Assembly (NCBI GenBank): GCA_022702545.1
Contig: JAHRBC010000003.1
Span: 7,502,001-7,566,000, forward strand
DNA: 64,000 bases
Source of the DNA: Phycomyces nitens
Taxonomy: Eukaryota; Mucoromycota; Mucoromycetes; Mucorales; Phycomycetaceae
Reading direction: 5' to 3'
Shown: positions 45,521-57,600 of the stretch, in pieces
Layout: the number at the start of each line of letters is the position of its first letter
Position numbering within the stretch: the first letter of the stretch is position 1
Translations under genes and position numbers: made by a program
Notes under the pieces: generated by a model
Told to the model about the DNA's origin: nothing
Seen by the model: the letters and a program-made list of their open reading frames with translations, nothing else
Database searches by the model: none

Positions 45521-48500
45521 ATGGGGAAGCCGAAGCAACGCAACCTGACGGACGCCAACCGTTCAGATCTCGCCACCCTTCAGTCATTCACGGACGACGC
45601 CCTGGTCAGCTGTCTCAAGGCACGATTCGAACAGAACCGTCAATACACCAAGCTTGGATCCTCTCGCCTTGTGTTTCTTAATTCATACAAACAGCTCGCC
45701 CAGCACGATGACCAGACCAGTCTTGAGTATGTCGCAGCCTACAAAGATACCAGCTCTGGAGCATCAACCAACAAAATCGCCCTGGACCCTCACCTGTTTG
45801 ATCTTGTCAACAAGGCCTACTTCCACCTTCGACGCACTGGCACCGACCAGAACCTGATTGTATGGTAAATTGACAGCTTTTTTTTATGTTTTTAATGGCC
45901 TTGTGGTTTATGCCAATAGATCAATACTTACTCTTCTTTAGCGGCGAGTCGGGTGGAGGAAAGACCGAGATCCGCAAGTTAATTGTCCGGCACCTCGTGC
46001 GACTCAGTAGCCACAAGAAGGAATCAAAGGTACAGACCCAGATCCTGCAATCTCTCAGGGTACTCGAGACATTTGGCAGCGCACGCACCCTCAACAACAC
46101 TAGCGCATCCCGCTTTGGTGTCTATCACGAAATCCAATTCAATGAGCGTGGTCGTATGGTTGGCCAAAAGACCTTGCACTACCTACTCGAGCGTTCTCGC
46201 ATAACAGGAAGTCCTGGCGTGACCGGAAGTTTTGAGAGCAATTTCCATGTATTTTATCAGTTGGTTGCCGGAGCAACCCCAGAAGAGCGCAGTGCACTTG
46301 GCCTAGTGGAAGACACGTCGCAATACAGCTATCTCTCAAAGGCATACCGCCCAACTGTGCTTACAAAAGACGATGAGACAAACTACGAGGAATTAAAGAC
46401 CGCGCTGCGTTCAAGTGGCTTTAGAAAGGACCACATTAGTCGTATCATGCAGCTACTTGCCTCTCTGCTGCATCTTGGCAATCTCATCTTTATAGACTCT
46501 GTTGGCGTAGATCAGGAGGCTGCCTATGTCAAGAACACAGAGACCCTCGAACGTGTCTCGGATATGCTCGGCCTCGATCCGCGCGCTTTAGAAAACGTCT
46601 TGGCATTCAAGACCACCATGATTCGAAAGGATGTCACGACCCTTATTCTCAACGCAGAGCAGGCCAGTCTGCAGAGAGACGAGCTGGTAAAGGCCCTGTA
46701 TTCCCTGCTCTTCTCGTGGCTTGTCGAGCGCATCAATTCCAAACTATGCAACGAAAACTTTAGCAGTGTCATTGGCATACTTGACCTGCCTGGACCTCAG
46801 ATGAATGCACGAACCGCCAGTGGATTCGAGTCATTCTGTGTCAATATCGCTGCAGAGCGCATGCAGCACTTTATGACCACCCAGATATTTGAGTCAGAGA
46901 TTGCCATGGCTTACGAGAGCGAGGGAATCATGATGAGCTCTGCCATCTCCATGGGCCACAACGCTGACTGCCTTACATTGCTCAACAGACCTTCAAAGGG
47001 CATCTGCACCCTGATCAACAGCATGACCGAGACAAGTGAAAAGGGAAAGCGTGGACTGACTGATAACAACCTTGTCGAATCGCTCATAAAATATAACAGT
47101 AACCATCTCTGTTTCAGTGCCAAGACTGCTGATACTAATGCACGTCAGTTTGCCATTAAGCATTTCACAGGCCAGGTGATTTACAACCCCCTGGGATTCC
47201 TCAGCCAGAATGCAGGCCAGCTCTCGGTTGATTTTGTTGCCTTGTTTAGAGGAGGTGCCGACATGACCCCATCCTGGAACCCATTTATGGTAGACCTGTT
47301 TGCCGACCAGAGTCTGTCGACCGAAGCCCATCCTCGCAACGACCAGACCATCATTGCCGCCCAGCAGTCCGTCCGTCCTACTCGCCAGCCATCTATGCGT
47401 CGCAACCAGTCAAAGGCTGCACCGGCTGAAGACGCAAAGAGTTCTCGAATGGTTTTGGGCCAGCTACAGTCCGCCTTGGATGAGTTGGTAGCGGCGTTTG
47501 AAGAGACAAAGGTCTGGTCTGTCTATTGCCTGCGTCCAAACGAGAATGCCAACCCGACCCAGTTTGACAATAAGCGTGTCGAGGCACAGTCTGTGTCTTA
47601 TGGGCTGGCTGCCGTGGCAGAAAAGGTCCAGGTTGATTATAGCGAGGTCTACACACACCAGGCATTCCTGGACCGCTATGCAGTCCCTCTGAATGGGTTT
47701 GGGCTCGATTTCACACGTCTTCCACGGGCCAGATGCGAGTCTGTGGGAGATTTCATGGGCTGGTCAGCAGCAGAAATGGCAGTTGGAACCACAAAGGTAA
47801 TAGAGATTAAGACCATATAAAACAGTTGCTTACCTCGCTTTTTTATATTATTATTCAGGTCTTCTTAAACTACTCAGCCTGGAGAACATTGGAAGATCAG
47901 TTGCGAGTCCTCGAGAAAGAGGACCAGCGAAACGCCAAAGAGATGCAGAACGCACAGAATTATACCGGAACCGACGACCAATCGGTTAGTTCGGCAGCAG
48001 TCAACAATGTCAATTCAAGTTCAAACAACCTGTCAACCAGCCACCTGCAATCCGTAGCAATGGCAGCCGGACTCCCTCCTCCTAATGTTCGGCAGCAAGA
48101 TGACCAGCGTTCATATTATTCCGACGACGATTATTATCACCAAGACAACAACAGCAGCCGTTATCAGGATGAATCATACTACTCCGACTCCAACGCAGCT
48201 CACTCACATTCCTATGGTAACGAGGGCAAGGGTCTCTATGGCAACGAACGTCCCCAAGTAGAAGAGATTGATACGTCTGGAGAAGATGTGCACAAGATGT
48301 CTCGTAGTAGAAAGCAGTGGCTGTTCTTTGTCTGGGCAGTTACTTGGTGGATCCCATCGTTTGCGCTCTCTAGCTGTGGACGAATGAAACGCAAGGACGT
48401 ACGACTGGCTTGGCGTGAAAAAGTAGCTCTGTGTATGATTATTGTATTCCTCTGTGGATTTGTAATTTGGTTCCTTGTGTTCTTTGGTGAAATTGTGTGC

Positions 48501-51404
48501 CCTAAGCAGCACGTCTTCTCCATCTCCGAACTCCAGAGCCACGCGTCCTCAAAGAATGCCTATGTCGCAATCCGTGGCGAAGTATTTGACCTTGCCAACT
48601 TTGCTCCTCACCATTTCCCCACTGACATTGTCCCTACTGCTTCTGTACTCACCTATGGTGGCACAGACGCCACTGGAATTTTCCCGGTCCAGGTGTCAGA
48701 CTTGTGCCAGGGCGTAGACGGTGAAGTTTCACCATATGTCTCCCTCGATTACCAACTCAACTTTACGGACCCGAATGCCAAATACCACAACTTCTTGTAC
48801 TCTAGTGGCAGATATACCAAGGACTGGTACTACAACCAGATCTCTTATTTGCGCAAGTATTACAAGGTTGGCCATATGGGTGTTGAGCCCAAAGCGATTT
48901 CCCAGCAAGCCGTCAACCCTACCTTGATCAACGGCATACAGTCCACCCGTACCTGGGCAATCATTGACAACCACATCTACGACATCACATCCTACACCAA
49001 GAATGGACGCTACCTTTCTGCACCTCCAGGCGAGGAAGTACCATCTGGAGTCAGTACGGACTTTATGAGCTCTGCTGTGGTCGAATTGTTCCGCCAAGAG
49101 AGTGGATCAGATATCACCAAGTCATTCAACGCTCTTCCCATCGATTCTGCTCTAAGAGAGCGCCAGCTGGTGTGTCTGAGAAACTTGTATTTTGTTGGAA
49201 TGGTTGACAGCCGTAACTCGGCCAAGTGTCTCTTCTCCACCTATCTCTTGCTGATCATCACTTGTCTGTTGGCCAGTGTGATTGTATTCAAGTTCGTAGC
49301 TGCCCTTCGATTCGGAAGCAACCGTTTGCCAGAAGAGTATGACAAGTTTGTCATTTGCCAGATTACATGTTATACAGAAGACGAAGAGTCTTTGCGCAAG
49401 ACGATTGATTCGATTGCAACCCTCAAATACGACGACAAGCGCAAGTTGCTCTTTATTATTTGCGATGGCATGATTATCGGTAGTGGAAACGATCGTCCCA
49501 CTCCTCGTATTGTCCTCGACATTCTCAATGTTGACAACAATGTCGACCCCGAGCCACTCTCGTTCATATCTGTTGGTGAAGGACAAAAGCAGCATAACAT
49601 GGGCAAGGTCTACTCTGGTCTCTATGAATGCGCAGGCCACGTCGTACCTTATATCGTTGTCGCCAAGTGTGGAAAGCCTTCTGAGCGCCAGAAGCCAGGA
49701 AACAGAGGAAAGCGTGATTCTCAGTTGGTATTGATGCAGTTCCTCAACCGTGTCTATCACGATGCCCCCATGGTCCCTCTCCAGCTCGAGATCTTCCACC
49801 AGCTCAAGAACGTCATTGGTGTGAACCCTACATTCTATGAATATGTACTCATGGTGGATGCTGATACCGAAGTGTTCCCGAACGGTCTCAACAGTCTTGT
49901 CTCTAGTATGGTCCATGATTCCAAAATCCTGGGCATCTGTGGTGAAACAAAACTGGCAAACGAAAAGGATACATGGGTTACGATGATCCAGGTCTACGAA
50001 TACTTTATCTCCCATTATCTCATCAAGTCGTTTGAGTCTTTGTTTTCCACCGTCAGTTGTCTGCCAGGTTGTTTTACCATGTACCGTATCCGCACCATAG
50101 ACGGCAAGAGACCACTGTTTATCAGTAACGATATCATCAATGATTACAATATCAATCATGTCGACACACTCCATCAAAAGAACTTGTTGCATCTTGGTGA
50201 GGATCGTTACCTGACCACACTCTTGCTCAAGCATTTCCCAACCTTCAAGACCAAGTTCACGGCCGAAGCCCAGTGTATGACCAATGCCCCTGATCTCTGG
50301 AGTGTCTTGATCTCTCAGCGTCGTCGATGGATTAACTCGACTGTCCACAATCTTGGTGAGCTTGTCTTCTTGCCCCGTCTGTGCGGTTTCTGCTGCTTCT
50401 CTATGCGCTTCATTGTCATGTTGGATCTTATCAGTACTCTTGTGATGCCTGCAATTCTTGGCTATCTTGGCTATCTCATCTACCAGCTGGCTACTGTCGA
50501 GGGAGATTTGCCAATCATTACAATTGCCACAATTGCAGGTACCTATGGTCTGCAGGCAATCCTGTTTATCATCAACCGCAAGTGGGAATACATTATCTGG
50601 ATGCTTGTGTCTCTCTTGGCTCTTCCTGTGTTCTCATTCTATATCCCTCTCTACTCCTACTGGCATTTTGATGATTTCTCATGGGGTAACACTCGTGTGG
50701 TTTTGGGAGAAAAGGGCAAGGCCATAGTCATGGCTGATGAAGGTGAATTTGATCCCAAGACGATCCCTACCATGACATGGTCCGAGTACGAGAGCACTCT
50801 GATGGCTGAAGAATGGAGTGACAACCTGTCTCAAGGCAGTGGAAGCCAATATACCCACAAGAGTAAGATGCGTCCTCATCAATCCCAACACTATAGCCTT
50901 AATGCAAATGGGATGGCCATGAACATGGGAATGGCTGGCGGAAATGAGTCTGTCTATGGATCGGGCGACAATGCAAGTGTCTATACGAGCAACATGATGC
51001 CCCAGAGATTTGCTGCAGCCTCTACTGTTTACCGACCTCCTTCTGCAATGCTTATGATGCCTTCCAACCGATCTGCTGCTTCTTTGGGAGACCATCTGAC
51101 TGGCACGGTCAATAACGGCGGCGCACCGAGACCAAACACTATGCGCAGCTCGCAGATGCCTGGATGGACAGGCAGCAACCCATCTTTGATGATGGATGGC
51201 TTTACCCTCAATGACGATGCGGCTGGACCCAAGAACGAAGAGATCATGTTCCAGGTCAAGCGTATCCTCAGCACCGCAGATCTTACAAAGGTCACCAAGA
51301 AGCAGGTCAGAGAAGAGCTTCAACAGGTCTTTGGAGTGTCTATGGCGGGTAAAAAGGACTACATTAATGTATGCATTGAGAGTGTACTCCAAGGCGCTGT
51401 ATAA
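45521..51404 (+). CDS. Class V chitin synthase with N-terminal myosin-like motor (about 1,914 aa)
   Basis: Exons 45521-45864, 45942-47796 and 47859-51404 give 1,914 residues, the usual size for myosin-motor chitin synthases. It polymerises UDP-GlcNAc into chitin at the hyphal tip. The motor (about 1-790) has P-loop GESGGGKTE near residue 116 and switch I NNTSASRFG, but the switch II region reads ILDLPGPQ. Next come membrane segments (KQWLFFVWAVTWWIPSFAL, about 884; VALCMIIVFLCGFVIWFLVF), a cytochrome b5-like region (YVAIRGEVFDLANFAPHHFP, about 960), another helix near 1190, and the catalytic domain with VDADTE (about 1399), EDRYLT (about 1513) and QRRRWINST (about 1552). After C-terminal helices, a DEK-C-like domain closes the protein (about 1854-1914). 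Catalytic motifs are complete. Confidence 0.96.
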
Positions 51405-53272
51405 ATAACACATAACAAAAAATGGTCCATACACTTAATACTTTCTTTTTGTATTTTCTTTCATTTTATCTACACAAGTTGAGTAGTTTCTTAGAAAAAG
51501 GGACCAGTCTCTTGAACTCCTCAAACATTCCCAACATCCTCTTAATAATACATTTGAAATAATGATAATAAAATATACTTGTTATTATTCACCTTATTCC
51601 CCTTGTCCAAACACAGCTTTGTGCATCCCTGAAAGGGATAAATATTAAAAAAGGCAAAATGGCGTATTATTATTATTATTTTATAAAAAGAAAGAAAGAT
51701 TATATGGATACATGCATATTTTTAATAACCTAATAATAGGCTTCTTAGGATCCAATAGTCTAGAAGAATAAAGCTCTAGATGATCTAAACAATCAACCAC
51801 AAACAACTATTCAATACAGATCCCCCCAAAGTTTTGCTTTTTTATTAAACTAAATTTACTTTATTAATTCTTGTTTGCATCTCGTTTTAATGAACAGGAG
51901 CCTTGTCTATAAAAACGGTAGATGGAGTAGTACAGATTGGCAGGGGAACTAGGGTATATGATTCCAAGACAAAGTAGACCCTTGAAACCTTGGCACTTTG
52001 TCTTTATCAACCTTTTCAAGGCCACCATCCTACAAAGGACATGGTCAGATTTTATAAGATCTAAAAAGAGCCATCATAGCAGGCGCCCAAGTGGCAAAAG
52101 TTACAATGCGTATTCTGACAAACACAAACCATTTTTTTTTTTAAAAAATAGAATCAAGCTATTATGAAAGGGCACTCTTTTTTATATATACACACACACA
52201 AGGAACATATTAAAATCCATGTTGTTTATAGTTGTCAAAGGGCTGTAAACAGGTCATTGCCAAGGTCCATACGTTATACCTCTCATCAGTACCTAGTCAG
52301 CCACCCATTAATAATTGTTATTACAGATATTAATCAAACCTTCACTTTAATATTCACACAAGCTATATAAATATTTTAATGAATAATAAAAACTCGCGTT
52401 GCTCTTCCCTGCCTTCTTCCCAACTCTCTTCCCCCACCTGGATAGCGCATTTTACAAGGCTATTATCTAGCCTTTGTCAACCTCACCACCTGCATCCCAC
52501 CCTCCATCATGACACCTTAGCCTAGTTCCTGGCGGCAACTCACTGTCGCTGATGGCTTCTGGGTGTGGTCCCTGCCTGCTGGTTCTGCCCTCACTCTACG
52601 ATTCTACTGTTGTCTCTGCGTTCCGCCCGCTCCCATCCTGGATCCCCCACTTGGTCCAACTGAATGGCGTGCCTTTTGGTCTCTTTCCCTTCACTGCTCT
52701 GTCCGCACCACAAACTTCCCTTTGGTGTCCTTCTCCACTCCATCCTCCCATCTTTCTTCCCCTCTGACTACGTCCATGGAATCCTTTGCCTTGGACCATC
52801 AAAGTCTTGTTTCCACATATATCGGACAATTTGACAAGATTGGGGACGCCAAGACCAATCTTGAGAAAATAAAATAAAGACTTGGCTCTTTGCCAAATAG
52901 CCCAATAGAAAACGACCAAGGTATTTATTAAAGATGGCTCACTTGCAATCCACTTTATGTTAACTTTCTTCTTCCAATAGAATAAAAATGCGACAAAATA
53001 GAAAGATATAAAGAGAAAAGTGCTCAATCGAATGAAGCATAAAACTCTTCTGTAAGCCCTGAAATCGAAAAAACCTTGCTGTATAATACTGACTCACCGC
53101 ATATACTGAAAGAGTAAAGAAGATGGAGGACATTCAGATTTGTTATCGTGAAAATCCAAATGAGCCAAACCTTGTTTGTGATGCCCGAGTGTTTGGAGCC
53201 CCAAACTTATATAGGGTATACAAGTCAAGGGAAATTTTGGAAGAGAAATGCAAATAAGAGGAAGCAAATAAT
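51405..53272. other. Intergenic region with a transposon relic
   Basis: AT-rich flank of the chitin synthase gene, with an ATT array (51667-51680). A GC-richer island at about 52390-52880 is described separately. The frame at 51937-52167 has no recognisable similarity. Confidence 0.4.
52500..52878 (+). mobile_element. Possible fragment of a non-LTR retrotransposon (LINE) ORF
   Basis: One frame reads SSWRQLTVADGFWVWSLPAG, then LGPTEWRAFWSLSLHCSVRT, over a stretch clearly richer in GC than its flanks. The WR.FWSL.L...R pattern resembles the segment just downstream of reverse transcriptase in fungal LINE polyproteins, as I remember it. After SVRT the reading changes frame or quality, and there is no reverse transcriptase in the window, so this would be a short decayed piece. 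The match is from memory and weak. Confidence 0.3.
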
Positions 53273-54399
53273 ATGAATAACAATATTAGTTTTGGTGAGT
53301 GAAGAGTGTAACTAAACTGCAACTGTTGCTGACAATAAAATAGAAAATGAGGCACAAATAGTAGACTTTATAAACTATGCTTACCGTCCAAAGGCAGAAC
53401 ATTATAAAGACTCTCTGTTCAAATTGAAATATGTTTCTGGAAAAGAAATCTTGGGCGTTGTTTTAAGCTTTACCGAATGCTTTAACAAGACTACGGCTTT
53501 GGGGTTCAGCCGATGGTTGAAGAAACAAAACATCGACTTCTTAAACCAGGAGCCTGAGCGAAAAGTATTAAATATTCAAGGATCTGAAACGGAAAAATTA
53601 AGAACCAGGATTTTGAGCGTGTTAGACAGTCAATTTCATGGTAAGCTTGAAAACAGTATTATAGGACAAGATAACGTGCTGATATTCAGTTTAATAGCTG
53701 GTGTCGCACACAATATTGTAAATGTCTCATAAGCTTTGAGGCTAATAAGATACCCCCAGCATCACCGATCGAAGAAGCGTGACTGTGTAGGAATAATAAA
53801 CTATCTTCTACAAAAAAAAACATTGTAAATGTAATCCATTGACACCATGCTTACATTAAACAGTTGAAAAAAGACAGCTACGAAGTAATCGGGTATTGCA
53901 GAAAGTCGAAAAATACCACCGAAAACCGAGCTGTATTACTACAGAGAATGATAAATGTCCTTTATCAAAGATCACTCGTTGATAAAGTCTTTGTCTCTCC
54001 TTGCAATAGCGCCAAGCAAGCGTTAGACAAGCGCGATTTAACCGATGTTGAAGTCTTGTCGAGCCTAAATATAATCCACGGAAATTCACAAGGTAAATAA
54101 TAATAATAATAATAAAGCAATAGTACATAGTCAAGTCATGAAAGATTAACACTCTTTTTGTATAGATTTCCTATCGCATATCAAAAAGAACAAGACAAAG
54201 ATATGTGTAGTGGCAATTGATTACGCCGGGTTCGCGACAAACATGCAAGGTTTGAAGAACCTCATCAGGTAACTTGTAACAATATGTATTCCAAGATTTA
54301 TACTAACAATAATGATGTAGAGAAAACAATAACATAGAAAAGATTGTTATTGATTTGTTCTTTTATGAGAACACCTTTAAAGTATTTGGCAGAGACTAG
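53273..54399 (+). CDS. Serine-recombinase-like domain protein, five exons (268 aa)
   Basis: Exons 53273-53294, 53344-53717, 53864-54092, 54166-54268 and 54321-54399 join in frame from MNNNISF to a TAG at 54399. The N-terminal 130 residues (ENEAQIVDFINYAYRPKAEH..., FSLIAGVAHNI) are unassigned. The second half starts VIGYCRKSKNTTENRAVLLQ, which lines up with the YARVST...N...L start of resolvase/invertase serine recombinases, including the Arg-x-Ser pair. CNSAKQALDKRDLTDVEVLSS and VVAIDYAGFATNMQGLKNLI follow, where active enzymes have an R..L motif and DRL.R. The DR arginine is replaced, so catalysis is doubtful. It may be a transposon accessory or domesticated gene. It sits about 0.8 kb from the MULE left end. 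Confidence 0.65.
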
Positions 54400-55224
54400 C
54401 TTCTAACAAATACTGAATATTTGAGGCTGTTTAATTGTCGTCCTGCTTGTAGACAAAGAAGCAAATAAAGTATCTTGACAACCTCGCTATATCTTGAACT
54501 GAAAGTTCTTATTTCCATTGAATATGTCCATAAAGCCTATATATTGCAGTCTATGGTTTATTAGTTTTAAAAAAATCTTGTCGAAAGCGACACTTAAAAA
54601 GTCATCTTATAGTACTGCAAACATTCTTTGAATGATCCTAAAAGATATAATTTTAATATGCTTTATAACAAAGCTTTTAATGCATGATTTGATAAACTAT
54701 CTTTTGCATTGTAAACTACTATTATATTTTTTATATTTTTGGGGATTGGAATCTATTCTTTCATTACAAAGTAGCATCGGTACAAATTGATCTTCGTCGT
54801 AGCAAATGTCGATATCTTCAAAGCTTTCCATTCTCTTCAAAAGTTTTTCTACATTAGATTCAGTGTATTCCTGACAGAAGAAGATGCATATAGCCCGCTC
54901 TCTTGTAATATTCTTGACCATGGAATTAGCAATCACGATTGGTCAAAAATGACCAAACAGAATGAAAAAGAAATATATTAAACTGTGAAATTGACCAGGT
55001 AAAAATAAATAAGCAGTGAAATGGACTTGTTGAAAAAAGAAAAAGAAGATTAAACTGTGAAAAGGGACTGGTTGCAAAAACAAATATTATGGGTTGGACT
55101 GAAGCTCTCCCAAAATTGGGGAAGACCGTCGAACCAATAGGGAAGCATTGATTGCTGATTCAGGTGGGTACCATATATCAACTATAGCAGTGTAGTAGGC
55201 CAAGATCTTTTATCAGCGATCTTT
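54400..55224. other. Spacer before the MULE, with a possible partial ORF
   Basis: AT-rich DNA. The minus-strand frame 54697-54936 (with an ATG at about 54921, MVKNITRERAICIFFCQEYT) reads about 74 mixed-composition residues and may be the last exon of a decayed gene, but no upstream exon is seen. Several TTAAACTGTGAAA.TGGAC-like short repeats occur at 54978-55070. Confidence 0.3.
55215..55224 (+). repeat. Candidate MULE target-site duplication, left copy
   Basis: AGCGATCTTT sits immediately before AGGGCACGAC and recurs exactly at 61675-61684 beyond the right inverted end. Confidence 0.5.
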
Positions 55225-55447
55225 AGGGCACGACGTTTCTGTTTTACTGGACTTTCTGAAAGTGACTTGTGGTCCGACATCTAGTGCCTGTTCCCAGTTT
55301 ACGGAATAAAATGTTGTGTCCTGAAAAAGATATTCAAAGACTTTAAATAAAACTTTCTTTTCTTTCGTATACTCATCCTGTAAGAACTAATCATCTATTG
55401 CATCAATTAGTCATTTACCCGGAGATTACAGCAAGATTACTTTTCTC

Positions 55448-57364
55448 ATGACCAACTTGAAGTTACAAATACTTTATAGAACTCACTTCATTATGAACCC
55501 TACCAATAAAGAAACTATTTTTATCGACGGAAAGGAATACTATCCTGTTCAGCAAGCCCTCCCAACCCCACCTGCTAATAGCTATAATTACTTGACTATA
55601 GCAATTGGAAAGATGCAAGAATATGGCCTTGCCAATAATTTTAGCCTGACAATCAAATACCGTAAGCCAACTCGAGTTTACTCGAAATGTTCCAAGGGTG
55701 GACAGTATAAGAACACCCGCAAAATCAAAGACAAAGACAGAATAAGGATTCCATCGAGTGGAATGACTGGCTGCCATGATCTCTTGAAGGTTTCCTACAA
55801 AAAGGGCATCAAAGGGTATCTTCCTTTGAAAGTCACTCATGATATTGAGGTATATCACAATCATCTTCTTGATGATGAGTGTCTAGAATCGACACTGAAA
55901 GGCAGATTGTCAAAGGTGACTGTAGACAATGCCAGAGATATTCTGAAGCTTATTGGAGCAAAGACAACTTCTTGTGAGATCCAAAAAGCAATCAACGATG
56001 ACACAACCCCTGGCCATAAGTTGTACATAAGTGACATTGACAACATGAAGGCTGCATTTGCTCGGCTTTCTGCCCCCGTTGTTGATAATGCTAGAACAAA
56101 AATTGTGGAGGCTATGGAAGCAAAGGGATATCAAGTTCGCTATGATGTGAGCAAGAATGGGTCCCTCGAGAGGATTATGTTTGCCTATCCAAAGATGCTG
56201 GAGAGAGCCCGTCGTTTCTCCGAGGTAATAGTTGTAGACACAACTTACTCCACCAACAATCTCGGAATGCCGCTCATTTGTGCGGAAGCAATCCATAGTC
56301 TTGGAGGGGAGACCTTTAAATCTTTTCCTATTGCTTTTGCCTGGGTTTCGAATGAACAACAGGCTTCATATCTCTGGCTCCTCGAACAGGTCAAATCGCT
56401 TGTTTTTGAAGGCAACAAGTCAGCCACTCTGTTTGTACCAGATAAATATGATGCATTGATGAACTCTCTTGACATCGTGTTTCCGGAGAACATCAAGCTG
56501 CTATACTACTGGCACATGCTGAACAGTGTTGAGAAGGCAGTCTCTAGGAGGTTCGGGTATGTAAAGACCAAGAAAATGCTAATGGAGCATGTCAGCAACA
56601 TGATCCATAGTACAACAAAAGAGGATTTTGACCTGGCGCATAAAAAGTTTGACAACATTTCTGCTGTAGTGGGTATTGAAGATGGGAAAGAGAGTGTTGC
56701 AGTGTCGGTATACTTTATCAACAGGTGGATCAGATGCCGTGAGAAGTGGGCGGGCTATATGACATCTCAGTATATACACTTTGGATGTACCACTACTCAG
56801 CGAGTGGAAAGTGGCCATCAGGTTTTAAAAAAGGCCATATTCTCAATCTCTTCTCTTGAGTTGGCTTTTGAGAACATAGTCAAATATGTTGAGCGGTTAG
56901 AAATGGATTTCCGGGCCACCAAGATAAGAGAAGCCAACAGGATTGATGCTCTTGTTGGAAGAAACCAATTGCTGACCCAGCTCTTCATGAAATTAAACAA
57001 GCGAGCCTTACTTGTGATCGATCAAAAAATTCGCTTGCAGGATAATAATGACAGAGATTGTCAATGCAAGACAAAGATCCAGTATTATTTACCCTGTCGC
57101 CATGGATTGCCTGTTGGAAGAGATATTCAAATCTCTGATATTCCAGAGAAATGGATTATAAATCCAGGTACGTTAGATACGTCTTCCAATAGAATCAAGG
57201 CGACTAGTCCGGCTTTTGAAAATGCGGAGCCATGGATAAAAGAAGTAGTTCAACTGGAGAGCCTCTTTCGTTTATGTGAAGGTGGCCAACAAGTCCATGA
57301 ACTTTTGGAGAATATCAGGACTGTTGTGGCTGGCTACTGTGGTATACACACCACAGTTGAGTGA
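55448..57364 (+). CDS. MULE transposase with SWIM zinc finger (3' end altered by insertion)
   Basis: An intron-free frame of 638 codons; the ATG at 55493 (MNPTNKETIFIDGKEYYPVQ) may be the true start. DDE motifs are seen: VIVVDTTYSTNNLGMPLICA (first D, about residue 270), FVPDKYDALMNSLDIVFPEN followed by LLYYWHM (second D), and CTTTQRVESGHQVLKKAIFS (E, about 455). A SWIM finger CQCKTKIQYYLPCRHGLP follows (about 540). These place it among Mutator-like transposases, which cut and paste DNA. The last ten codons (CGIHTTVE, stop) fall inside the long terminal repeat starting at about 57338, so the natural C-terminus is displaced. An open frame continuing in register resumes at 60842. The core still looks intact. 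Confidence 0.88.
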   Translation: MTNLKLQILYRTHFIMNPTNKETIFIDGKEYYPVQQALPTPPANSYNYLTIAIGKMQEYGLANNFSLTIKYRKPTRVYSKCSKGGQYKNTRKIKDKDRIRIPSSGMTGCHDLLKVSYKKGIKGYLPLKVTHDIEVYHNHLLDDECLESTLKGRLSKVTVDNARDILKLIGAKTTSCEIQKAINDDTTPGHKLYISDIDNMKAAFARLSAPVVDNARTKIVEAMEAKGYQVRYDVSKNGSLERIMFAYPKMLERARRFSEVIVVDTTYSTNNLGMPLICAEAIHSLGGETFKSFPIAFAWVSNEQQASYLWLLEQVKSLVFEGNKSATLFVPDKYDALMNSLDIVFPENIKLLYYWHMLNSVEKAVSRRFGYVKTKKMLMEHVSNMIHSTTKEDFDLAHKKFDNISAVVGIEDGKESVAVSVYFINRWIRCREKWAGYMTSQYIHFGCTTTQRVESGHQVLKKAIFSISSLELAFENIVKYVERLEMDFRATKIREANRIDALVGRNQLLTQLFMKLNKRALLVIDQKIRLQDNNDRDCQCKTKIQYYLPCRHGLPVGRDIQISDIPEKWIINPGTLDTSSNRIKATSPAFENAEPWIKEVVQLESLFRLCEGGQQVHELLENIRTVVAGYCGIHTTVE

Positions 57365-57600
57365 AATACAGACTCCACAACTGATCTCCAGTTACTACTT
57401 GCTAATGAACCTGGCAAGTTAACATCTCAGGTACAGTTACACACCAGGCACACGTACACTTCATACTGCTACGGTGATAACCAACCATTACACGACGGGG
57501 ACTTTAATTACAAGGGAATTTGAGTAATAGTATATAAGCAATCATAATATTCTTTCTTTAATAAATAACACTCTCACAGTATTCTTATTCCCCTTACAAG
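57338..57600 (+). repeat. Left long terminal inverted repeat of the nested element
   Basis: Contains CACACCACAGTTGAGTGAAA and ends near TCACAGTATTCTTATTCCCC. Nearly identical in reverse complement to 60577-60841 and more distantly to 59817-60053. It supplies the stop codon of the transposase frame. Confidence 0.75.

Noticed and set aside
49152..50348. 398-codon minus-strand frame
   Set aside because: It is antisense to the conserved catalytic exon of the chitin synthase and shows no family motif; a shadow of biased codon use.
50679..51434. 251-codon minus-strand frame
   Set aside because: Antisense to the chitin synthase C-terminal region with the DEK-like domain; no support of its own.
53718..53732. 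Stop codon that would truncate the recombinase-like gene after IVNVS
   Set aside because: A GTAAAT donor at 53718 in phase 0 joins exactly to the exon at 53864, so the stop is intronic.
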